Assembly: GCF_904849725.1 (NCBI RefSeq)
Contig: NC_058522.1
Span: 336,541,029 to 336,605,028, forward strand
Length of the DNA stretch: 64,000 nt
From: Hordeum vulgare subsp. vulgare
Taxonomy: Eukaryota > Streptophyta > Magnoliopsida > Poales > Poaceae
Direction: 5' to 3'
This document shows, in pieces, positions 23,462 to 32,925 of this stretch. Both the position numbers and the translations under genes were made by a program. Position 1 is the stretch's first letter. Each line of letters begins with the position of its first letter. The notes beneath the pieces were generated by a model. It was not told the DNA's origin, made no database searches, and saw only the letters and a list, made by a program, of their open reading frames with translations.

Positions 23462-23980
23462 ATGATGAAATCTCTTGAAGAGAAACTTGAGTTGGAAATA
23501 TCTATTCCTAGAAAACTTCATGATGAGTGGGAACCTACTATAAAAATGAAGATTAGAAACTATGAACGCAATGCTTTGTCTGATTTGGGTGCTAGTGTTT
23601 CCACTATTCCAAAGTCTTCATGTGATGTTCTAGGCTTCAATGAGATTGATGAGTGCTCTCTTAATTTTCATCTTGTGGATTCTACTTTTAAGAAACATAT
23701 GGGAAGGATCAATGATGTTCTTATTATTGCAAATAGGAACTATGTGCCCGTATATTTCATTGTGCTTGATATTGATTGCAATCCGACATGTCTCATTATT
23801 CTTGGTAGACCTTTCCTTAGCACTATTGGTGTTGTTATCGATATGAAGGAAGGGAATATTAGATTTCAATTTCCATTAAAGAAGGGCATGGAACACTTTA
23901 ATAGAAAGAAAATAAGATTGCCTTATGAATCCATGATGAGGGCTACTTATGGTTTGAGCACCAAAGATGACGATACTTGA
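23462..23980 (+). pseudogene. E1 retropepsin-like protease domain
   Basis: This 172-codon open stretch shows the Athila-type aspartic protease motif LSDLGASVSTIPKS, followed by the conserved VLDIDCNPTCLIILGRPFL flap/ILGRPFL region. It ends at a TGA at 23978-23980. It is in a different frame from the preceding gag piece. It would mature Gag if the upstream frame were intact. No RT follows. Confidence 0.85.
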
Positions 23981-26730
23981 TTCTATCGCCTTATGCCTAG
24001 CTAAGGGCGTTAAACAATAGCGCTTGTTGGGAGGCAACCCAATGAATTTATCTTTGCTTTTTGCTTTCTGTTTTGTTGTGTCCACACCATCGTAATTCTG
24101 TTATCATTGTGTTTTTTATGTTTCTTTTTGTGTTTGTGCCAAGTAGAACCTTTATGATTAGTTTTGGTGATGGTTGTTTGATCATGCTGAAAAAGACAGA
24201 AACTTTGCGCTCACGAAATTATTTTTAATTCCTATCCAGAAAGATCTTTTTAGTTGATTCTTCTTGCTGCTGGTTGATATGCAAATTTCCCTAATTTTCA
24301 TAATTTGTCAGAATTTTTGGGATACCAGAAGTATACGAAGTATACACATTGCTACACACTGGTCTGTTTTTGACAGATTCTGTTTTTTGTTTTGTTGGTT
24401 GCTTATTTTGATGAAACTATGGATAGTATCGGGGGGTACTAGCCATGGAAAAGTGATAATACAGTAATATAACACCAATCTAAATAGAAGTCAAGTTTAC
24501 TACAGTACCTAAAGAGTTGGTGGTTTGTTTTCTTATGCTAATGATACCACGAGTTTCTGTTTAAGTTTTGTGTTGTGAAGTTTTCAAGTTTTGGGTGATG
24601 TTCTCATGGACAATGGCATAAAGAGTGGAAAGAGCTTAAGCTTGGGGATGCCCAAGACATCCCAAGCCAAATTCAAGTACACCAAAAAGCCTAAGCTTGG
24701 GGATGCCCCGGGAAGGCATCCCCTCTTTCGTCTTCAATCCATCGGTAACGTTACTTGGAGCTATATTTTTATTCACCACATGATATGTGTTTTGCTTGGA
24801 GCGTCGTGTATTATAGGAGTCTTTGCCTTTTGTTTTGTCACAATCATCCTTGTTGCACACCTTTTTGAGAGGGACATGCACTCATCGTGAAATTTTTAGA
24901 ATACTCAATGAGCTTCACTTATATCTTTTGAGTTAGGCAATTTAGCTCGCATGCGCTTCCCTTATATCTTTTGAGCTAGATAATTTTGTTGTAGTGCTTC
25001 ACTTAAATCTTTTTAGAGCACGGAGGTGTCATATTTTGAAGAAATAAAAACTCTCGATCTTCACTTATATCCTTTTGAGAGTGCTTTCTCTAAGTAACTT
25101 AGTAATTGGCATGTGTTATGAAATTAGTCCTAAATGTGATAGGCATCCAAAGAGGATATAATAAAAACTTCCATATTCAAGTGCATTGATTAGTAAGATA
25201 AGTCTGATTCCTCACAATTAGTTTTGAGATATGGATATGGTAATATTAGAGTTATGTTAGTAGGGTGTTGTGAATCTAGAAATACTTGTGTTGAAGTTAG
25301 TGATTCCCGTAGCATGCACGTATGGTGAACCGCTATGTTAGGAAGTCGGAGCATAATTGATTTATTGATTGTCATCCTTTGTGTGGCGGTCGGGATCACG
25401 CGATGGTTAACACCTACCAACCCTTCCCCTAGGAGTATGCATTTAGCACTAATAAAACTTTCGCAATAAGTATATGAGTTCTTCATGACTAATGTGAGTC
25501 CATGGTATAGATGAACTTTCACCTTCCACCATTGCTAGCCTCTCTAGTGTCGCGCAACTTTCGCCGATGCACAAACCCACCATATACCTTCCTCAAAACA
25601 GCCACCATACCTACCTATTATGGCCATTTCATAGACATTCCGAGATATATTGTCATGCAACTTCCACCGTTCCATCTCATGACATGTGCCGTCACTTTCA
25701 TATTGCCATTGCATGATCGTAAGATAGCTAGCGAGATGTTTCAAGCTAGATCGTTGCACATCCCGGTACACTGCCGGAGGCATTTCATATAGAGTCATCA
25801 TTGTTCTAAGTATTGAGTTCTAAGTAAATAAAAGTGTGATAATCATCATTATTAGAGCATTGTCCCATGTGAGGGGAAAAAAGAGGCCAAAGATGCCCAC
25901 CAAAAAAATGAAAAAAAGAGGCCAAAGAGCCCAAACAAATAAAGATGATGAGAGAAAAAGAGAGAAGGGACAATGCTACTATATTTTTCCACACTTGTGC
26001 TTCAAAATAGCACCATGTTCTTCATGATAGAGAGTCTCTCGTTTCGTCACTTTCATATACTAGTGGGAATTTTCATTATATAACTTGGCTTGTATATTCC
26101 AATGATGGGCTTCCTCAAAATTTCCCTAGGTCTTCGTGAGCAAGCAAGTTGGGTGCACACCCACTAGTTTTCTTTTTGAGCTTTCACACACTTATAGCTC
26201 TAGTGCATCCGTTGCGTGGCAATCCCTACTCATTCACATTGATATCTATTAATGGGCATCTCCATAGCCCGTTGATACACCGAGTCGATGTGACCATCTC
26301 CTCCTTTCGGCCTCACAACCTCCACCACACTCTATTCCACCTATAGTGCTATATCCATGGCTCACGCTCATGTATTGCGTGAGATTTGAAAAAGTTTGAG
26401 AAAGTAAGAGTGCGAAAACAATCACTTGGCCAATACCGGGGTTGTGCATGATTTAAATTCGTTGTGTGGGGATGATGGAGCATAGCCAGACTATATGATT
26501 TTGTAGGGATAACTTTCTTTGGCCTTGTTATTTCAAAAGTTCATGATTACCTTGCTAGTATGCTTGAAGTATTACTATTTTCATGTCAATAGTAAACTAT
26601 TGTTTTGAATCTTATGGATCTGAACATTCATGCCACAAGAAAGAAGTTACAAAGGACAAATATGTTAGGTAGCATTCCACATCAAAAATTCGGTCTTTAT
26701 CACTTCCCTACTCAAGGACGAGCACGAGTT
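23981..26730 (+). other. Non-coding 3' region of E1
   Basis: These 2.75 kb have no conserved coding frame, yet they are clearly alignable with the same region of E2 (45308-47970). Contents include three PPT-like boxes (see findings), a set of CTTCACTTATATCTTTTGAG repeats about 42 bp apart (24913, 24956, 24997, 25059) and an A-rich GAGGCCAAAGA duplication near 25880-25930. Athila-type autonomous relatives carry pol and env-like sequence here; no pol motif is visible. Confidence 0.75.
24913..25079 (+). repeat. Tandem-like repeats CTTCACTTATATCTTTTGAG in E1
   Basis: Four imperfect 20-bp cores start at 24913, 24956, 24997 and 25059. E2 has three at 46219, 46260 and 46302. Confidence 0.8.
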
Positions 26731-26745
26731 AAGCTTGGGGATGCT
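26731..26745 (+). other. Polypurine tract of E1
   Basis: AAGCTTGGGGATGCT lies immediately before the TGATACG of the 3' LTR. The same box occurs twice inside the element at about 24637-24651 and 24692-24706. Confidence 0.75.
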
Positions 26746-28265
26746 TGATACGTCTCCAACATATCTATAATTTTGTATGGTTCCATGCTATTATCTTGTC
26801 AACTTTGGATTTTTTATATGCATGAATATGCTATTTTATATCTTTTATGGTACTAACCTATTAACTCAGTGCCAAGTGCCAGTTTCTCTTTTTCCGTGTT
26901 TTTGACCATTTTCACAGAACAATATTAAACGGAGTCCAAACGGAATAAAACCTGCGGGGTAATTTTTTTTCCATAACAGAAGATACGCAGGGGACTTGAG
27001 AACCAAGGCAGGAGACCTAGGGGGAGGTCACAAGCCCGCTAGCCGCGGCCTGGGGGGCGCGCCTAGCAGGCTTGTGGGCCCCACGTGGCTCCTTTGACCT
27101 ACCTCTTTCGCCTATAAATTCTCTAAAATCCCGAAACCAAAGAAGAAAGCCACGAAAATACTTTTCCGCCGCCGCAAGCTTCTGTCTCCACAAGATCCCA
27201 TCTAGGGACCGTTCTGGTGCTCTACCGGAGGGGGATTCGGACACGGAGGGCTTCTTCATCAACACCATTGCCTCTCCGATGATGCGTGCGTAGTTTACCA
27301 CAGACCTTTGGGTCCATAGCTAGTAGCTAGATGGCTTCTTCTCTCTCTTGGATCTTCAATACAAAGTTCTCCATGATCTTCATGGAGATCTATCCGATGT
27401 AACCTTGTTTTGTGGTGTGTTTGTCGAGATCCGATGAATTGTGGATTTATGATCAAATTATCTATGAATATTATTTGAGTCTCATCTAATCTCCTATATG
27501 CATCATTTCGTATCCTTGTAATTCTCTTCGAGTTGTGGGTTTCGTTTGGCCAACTTGATCTATAATTCTTTCAATGGGAGAAGTGCTTGGTTTTGGGTTC
27601 ATACCGTGCGGTGTCCTCACCTAGTGACAGAAGGGGTAGCGAGGCACGCATCATGTTGTTGCCATCAAGGGTAAAAAGATGGGGTTTATATCATATTGCA
27701 TGAATCTATCCCTCTATATCATGTCATCTTGCTTAAGGCGTTACACGGTTTGCTATGAACTCAATACACTAGATGCATGTTGGATAGCGGTCGATGTGTG
27801 GATTAATAGTAGTAGATGCAGAAAGTATCGGTCTACTTGTCTCGGACGTGATGCCTATATGTATGATCATTGCCTTAGATATCATCATGACTTTGCGCGA
27901 TTCTATCAATTGCTCGACAGTAATTCGTTCACCCACCGTAATACTTGCTATCATGAGAGAAGCCTCTAGTGAACACTATGGCCCTCGGGTCTACTTCACA
28001 TCCTATTTTCTGATCTACAATTTTACTTTGTTGCACTTTTCACCTTCAGATGTCACTTTGCAAATAATCGTGAAGGCATTGACAAACCCTTTATAGCGTT
28101 GGGTGCAAGTTTGTTTGTTTTTGCACAAGTACATTGGTGCCTCATCTTGATACTCCTACTGGATTGATACCTTGGTTCTCAAACTGAGGGAAATACTTAT
28201 CACTACTTTTATGCATCACCCTTTCCTCTTAAAGGGAAAAACGAACGCAAGCTCGAGAAGTAGCA
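26746..28265 (+). repeat. 3' LTR of E1
   Basis: It is 1520 bp, starts TGATACGTCTCCAACA and ends GAGAAGTAGCA, followed by TGTAC (28266-28270). Confidence 0.93.
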
Positions 28266-28270
28266 TGTAC

Positions 28271-28907
28271 CTTGCATATTCAGAGAGAAAGAGCATAAGA
28301 ATTGTATGATAATAAGGTATAATGGTCAAGATTAACACAAATATCAATAGTAATTCATGATGCAAAATGAGTGTATTATATTCACACCATGCCGAAGGAG
28401 GAGGCGTCCCTCGGACCGTCGGTTTTCCGAGAGAGTCCGCATGAGACCCCATCGCCAATCCTACATGGCGGTCATGCCCGGGCACCCCATATCAACCCCA
28501 TATTTGGGCTGGATATGAAGGGTGCTAGTCAGCGAGGGCATTTGGGGCCCACTTGAGGCGCCCGGATAGGTCGAAATTTCGTGACCGGTCAATGACCGGG
28601 AGGCCTGCTTGGTCGTATGAGGTGGGTTTGGGGCACCCGACTATAGATGCTCTTGCTCTCTCCACCCTAGTATAATGTAACACACGAGTATTAAAAACAT
28701 CTTAGATTATGAAACAGAGGGAGTACTAAATTTCATCGACTCATTTTCAATTGCCATTCATTTGAATTTATAGTCATCCGACCGAAAACATAGCGCCCAT
28801 CCATGCCTACGGGCATGTGTCACTTCCATGGGCTGGTTTTATTTCTTGTTCATTGTTTGGATTTTAACGGGCTTCCGATATCTTGTAACACGCAGCTATC
28901 ATGTTTT
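28271..28907. other. Unassigned flank with a Stowaway MITE relic
   Basis: No gene is seen in these 640 bp. The stretch at about 28660-28725 ends AAACAGAGGGAGTA and reads from the other strand as CTCCCTCTGTTTCATAATCTAAGATG, typical of one Stowaway terminus. The opposite terminus is not recognisable, so it is a truncated MITE. The rest looks like low-copy or old repeat DNA. Confidence 0.45.
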
Positions 28908-30129
28908 CGTTAGGGCATATTTTTCTATGTATGGTTTTGGTAATTGATGATAATCTCTATGGACTAATGGTTGCTTTGAGTTTTACTTCAAAGATTTTTC
29001 CGTAGGAATTTCTTGAAGTCCAGTTTTTGGTTTTAAGGAGGCTATGTGATGATGAAGGTGGTATTGAAAGATTTATCCAAAGATTGGTCATGTGAGAGTT
29101 GAGCTTATTGCAAGCATGTCTTGAAGAAGAAGATTGTGTGAACATTCATGGTTACCTTGAAGACATCATCTTTATGAAGAGAGAAGATAAGATATAAGGT
29201 TGATCAAGACTAAGGCAAAGAGAGATTCAAGTTGATCAACACACAAAGCGTAGAAGTTGTACCAGGCGGGATCAAGTGATCTCATGGTATGGTAAGTATT
29301 GTCCATTATGCTTTGTGTGCTAACCCATGATCTTTGTGAGTGTTCTTTGTGGGGTTAGGTAAGTTTTCATGGTCATGCATCAAAATGAAGATCCCATACA
29401 ACCCATGGAGGATGACATCAAGTAGTGATCATGATCAAGGTTGCGGTGTGCAAGTTCAAGTGAAGCAACGCGGATATCATGCTTGAAGCTTGTCGTCCAT
29501 TGTGGTGACAATGGACTTGTGAAGATGTGCTGAAGATTGGCTCACCCATAGTGGAGTATGAGGGAGAAATCAACTAGTCTTAATCGAGGCAACACAATCA
29601 AGAAAGGTGGTCCAACTTGAGGAAGTCAAGATCGTCATCATCTAGCTCAAGTGGACTATGTGAAAGGCAAAGGTTTTCCCTTGACAAGTTTTCTATTGTA
29701 CCGGTCTTGTGGTGGTAGTTGGGAGACCGGGTTATAGGATCGATTGCCATACTATCAAGGGGGGCTCTCAACTGAGTGATTTGATCATATAATTCGTAGA
29801 GAGCTCAGACCATTGCATCCTTGCGTCATCTTTCTTGGTTCTTGTTTGGTTTTTCTCTGTGTGAGTTTTAGAGCTTATGGTCATCTTCTTGACAAGCTCG
29901 AGTTCATCGAGAACGGAGCTCATATGCATCTTCTATGATGTTTTCGATGTTGGAGTTTTTGAATGTTCTTCTTTCGTAGAGGTTTCACATCTCTATATCA
30001 TTGGCATTTTTGTACTGTCACTTCTTAATACAACCAACAGGAATGAGTTTGCTTAATTTGTAGCACATACGCAGAAGTTATGGTAGTTCAGGTTTTATTG
30101 TATCCATGTGTTTTGCTTGGGCTTCTTTG

Positions 30130-30660
30130 TAGAACTCTCATGGTAGTACCGCTCCCAGAAGAGGTAGTACCGCTTATAAGCGGTACTTCCGCTGACAAGT
30201 ACCGCAACTACTACTGTTGCTTCTGGGGACACAACTTTTCATGTCGGGTTGTGCGACAGTTGAACGATAGTGCGAGAGGTAGTATCGCTTATAAGTGGTA
30301 GTACCGCCCAACCACTACCGCTCCACTTACTCTCTTCAAGTTTCTTCTATATTTGTCGGGGTCTCAACGATATTAGAACGACAGTGGGTGTGCGGTACTA
30401 CAACTTATAAGAGGTAGTGACGCTCTCACTCGCGGTAGTATCGTTGTTGCAGCACTGCCACACTCCACTCGCATGTCCTACCTCCATAGGCCCCTGAGCT
30501 GTAACCCTAGCGGTAGTACCGCTAGGGTGAGAATTAGTACCACTCCAGCGGTACTACCGCCTCGTGGCTCCTCGCCATTGCACTGTTGTGTGGGTACTAT
30601 TGTCTTAGTGGTAGTATCGCTCTCCGGAGCAGTGGTACCACTTATGTGCAGGTTGCGGCC
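30130..30660. repeat. GGTAGTACCGC-rich segment of the long LTR
   Basis: Many copies of GGTAGTACCGC and its complement GCGGTACTACC occur in both orientations, giving frequent short palindromes (for example AGCGGTACTACCGC-like near 30550). Confidence 0.8.
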
Positions 30661-30711
30661 ATAATGGTTGGATTTGGGAGTGCCTATTTAAGGGGGTCTT
30701 CTTCCCAAATA

Positions 30712-30888
30712 CTCCCTCCATCCCAAAATAAATGTTGTTGACCACGTAAAAAATTTGTACTAGATTAGTACTCCCTTTATAAACTAATAAAAGAGTGTTT
30801 AGATTACTAAAGTAGTGTTCTAAATGCTCTTATATTAGTTTATGGAAGGAGTACTAATTTTGCGACACTTATTTTTGGACACAGGGAG
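30712..30888. mobile_element. Stowaway-like MITE (outer) in the long LTR
   Basis: The termini CTCCCTCCATCCCAAAATAA and (complement of) TTATTTTTGGACACAGGGAG are inverted, and TA flanks both ends (30710-30711 and 30889-30890). It is interrupted by a second MITE at 30771-30851. Confidence 0.85.
30771..30851. mobile_element. Stowaway-like MITE (inner) nested in the outer MITE
   Basis: This 81-bp unit has inverted ends CTCCCTTTATAAACTAATA and TATTAGTTTATGGAAGGAG, with flanking TA at 30769-30770 and 30852-30853. It is nearly a perfect hairpin and differs in sequence from its host MITE. Confidence 0.88.
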
Positions 30889-31410
30889 TAGTTCTTATCC
30901 TTTAAGCTCACGTTTGCCCACTATTGATGACCTTCTTCGAGCTTGTTATCTCTCAATGCCTCCAATGATTCTTACTAGTTCTTGAGGGAAAAGATAGAGG
31001 AGATCTAGATTCACATTTCCACCAATCCCTTTCTCCTCTATGTGAGGGGGACCCCTTGGATCCAAATCTTGGAGTTCTTTGTGAGCTCCTTGTTCTTCCT
31101 CTCATATTCCTCCATAGCTTTTGTTGTTGTGGTGGGAATTGGGAGTGAGGGACTTGACTACTTCGTGGGTTCTTGGTATTGCATTAGTTGCATCGGTTTG
31201 ACTTCTCCACGGTGATACATGGAGGTGAAGTTTGAGAAGCTTATTACTCTTGAGTGTTTGGGCACCCTAGAGCTTGTGCATCTTGTGTGCTTTGGCGCCC
31301 TAGATGGTTGGTGGTGCCTGGGAGCTCAATCATTGTGGTGTAAAGCTCCGGGCAAGCGTCGGGTCTCCAATTAGGTTGTGGAGATTGCCCCGACTCATTT
31401 GTACAGGTTC

Positions 31411-31555
31411 CGGTGACTGCCCCCAAGGGTCATCAAAGTGTACGTGTTCGGTGAATGCCCCCAAGGGTTACCAAAATGTACGGGTTGAGAGACCGACCCA
31501 AGGGTTTCCATTTGTACGGGTTTAGTGACCGTCCTCAAGGGTCCCTTAGTGGAAT
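31411..31555 (+). repeat. 38-bp tandem repeat, four imperfect copies
   Basis: Units start near 31411, 31449, 31486 and 31524. Each has CGGTGA.TGCCCCCAAGGGT-like sequence followed by GTACGGGTT. It lies inside the long LTR. Confidence 0.8.
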
Positions 31556-31964
31556 CATGACATCTTGCATTGTGCGAGGGTGTGAGGAGATTACGATGGC
31601 CCTAGTGGCTTCTTGGAGAGCATTGTGCCTCCACACCGCTCCAAACGAAGATTAGCATGCGCAAGGGCGTGAACTTTGGGATACATCATCGTCTATGGGT
31701 GCCTCCATTATCTCTTACCTGGACCCTTTACTTATGCACTTTACATCATGATAGTTGTATTGTTCCTTATTATATATCTTGCTATCGCTTAGTTTTTTAT
31801 CTTGCCTAGCATAAATTGTTGGTGCACATAGGTGAGCCTAGTTGTTTTAGGTTTTTTGCTTGACAAATTAAATGCTAGTTTTATTCCGCATTTATTCAAG
31901 CGTAAACCATAATTATTTTAAAGCGCCTATTCAGCCCCCTCTAGGTGACGTCCGCATCCTTCCA

Positions 31965-32447
31965 GTTTCTCCTTCCTCGTCCAGGTGGACCGTGTTTCTT
32001 CACTTTGGAGTGATGATAGAGAAAGATGATGTGGCGATACGAGTGGTGCCTCGTAGGAGAGGACATGTGTGATCCCCATGGGATGCATATGAAGAGAGCG
32101 ATGTGTCGGATGGGTGAGGGTGTTGGTAGAAAGATCATCATCATTGGGAAGAGTAAGTCCCCTATGCATTGTTTTCCTTGTGTTTTTCTTCATTTTTGGC
32201 GTGTGTCGGCCAACGCCTCATCAGTGACTTTATCGAGGTGTGTTGCAAGGTTGACACATCATAAGTTCTATACATGTGAACGTATGTGTGTTTGTCTAAT
32301 TGGGTGAGGAGGGTATTTTGGTATATAAGTGAATTATTGACCTAAATTTCCCTAGGGTTCATAGACCCCATTTTTGTCTAGTTCGTCACGTCATCGACAA
32401 ACAGTTAAATAGGGATTGAATACATAATGTTCATTGCTGCTAGTATC
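31965..32447. other. Unassigned stretch between the long LTR and element F
   Basis: These 483 bp hold no recognisable gene, RNA or terminal repeats. A GAGAAAGATGATGTGG... segment opens short frames on both strands, none with a recognisable motif. Confidence 0.5.
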
Positions 32448-32925
32448 TGATACGTCCATTTTGCATCATGCTTTTATATCAATATTTATTGCATTATGGG
32501 TTGTTATTACACATTATGGTGCAATACTTATGCCTTTTCTCTCTTATTTTACAAGATTTACATGAAGAGGGAGAATGCTGGCAGCAGGAATTCTGGACTG
32601 GAAAAGGAGCAAATCTCAGAGACCTATTCTCCACACCTCCAAATGTCCTGAAAAGTTACGGAGAATTATTTTGGAATATATAAAAAATAATGGGCGAAAG
32701 AAGTCCCGGAGGGGACCCACCAGGAAGCCACAAGCCAGGGCGCGCGGCCTACCCTCGTGGTCGTGCCCTGCAGGCTTGTGGGCCCCCTGGCAGGCCTTCG
32801 GTGCCCATCTTCTACTATATCAAGGGTTTTGACATGGAAAAATAAGAAGAGAGATTTCGGGACGCGACGCCGCCGTCTCGAGGTGGAACTTCGACAGAAC
32901 CAATCTAGAGCTCCGGCGGAGCTAT

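Larger units (their letters stand above)
20176..28265 (+). mobile_element. Gypsy LTR element E1, gag and protease only (Sabrina/WHAM-like, Athila lineage)
   Basis: This 8090-bp element has equal-length LTRs (20176-21695 and 26746-28265, 1520 bp each) and an exact TGTAC TSD (20171-20175 and 28266-28270). The PBS matches tRNA-Asp. It codes for gag and a retropepsin-like domain, but no RT, RNase H or integrase can be found in the 2.7 kb between the protease and the PPT. It would need enzymes from another element. Gag is broken by frameshifts. Family naming rests on LTR start, size and coding pattern as I remember them. Confidence 0.93.
28908..31964 (+). mobile_element. Solo long LTR of a Maximus/SIRE-like Copia element
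   Basis: The 3.06-kb unit starts near GTTAGGGCATATTTTTCTATG and ends CCTCTAGGTGACGTCCGCATCCTTCCA, typical of the very long LTRs of Maximus-type Copia elements in Triticeae. No PBS or coding region follows, so it is a solo LTR. The flanks show only a near-TSD (TTTTC or GTTTT on the left, GTTTC on the right), so the left border is uncertain by one or two bases. It contains GGTAGTACCGC-rich sequence, a four-unit tandem repeat and a nested MITE pair. Confidence 0.75.

Noticed and set aside
30130..30660. Possible CRISPR-like array or CACTA terminus
   Set aside because: The motif spacing is irregular, the motif occurs in both orientations, and the segment lies inside a recognisable long LTR of a plant genome. 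No CACTA ends or TSD were seen.
28908..31964. Protein-coding gene in the low-repeat-looking 3-kb region
   Set aside because: No frame exceeds about 90 codons. The start, end and internal repeats fit a solo LTR of a Maximus-like Copia family.
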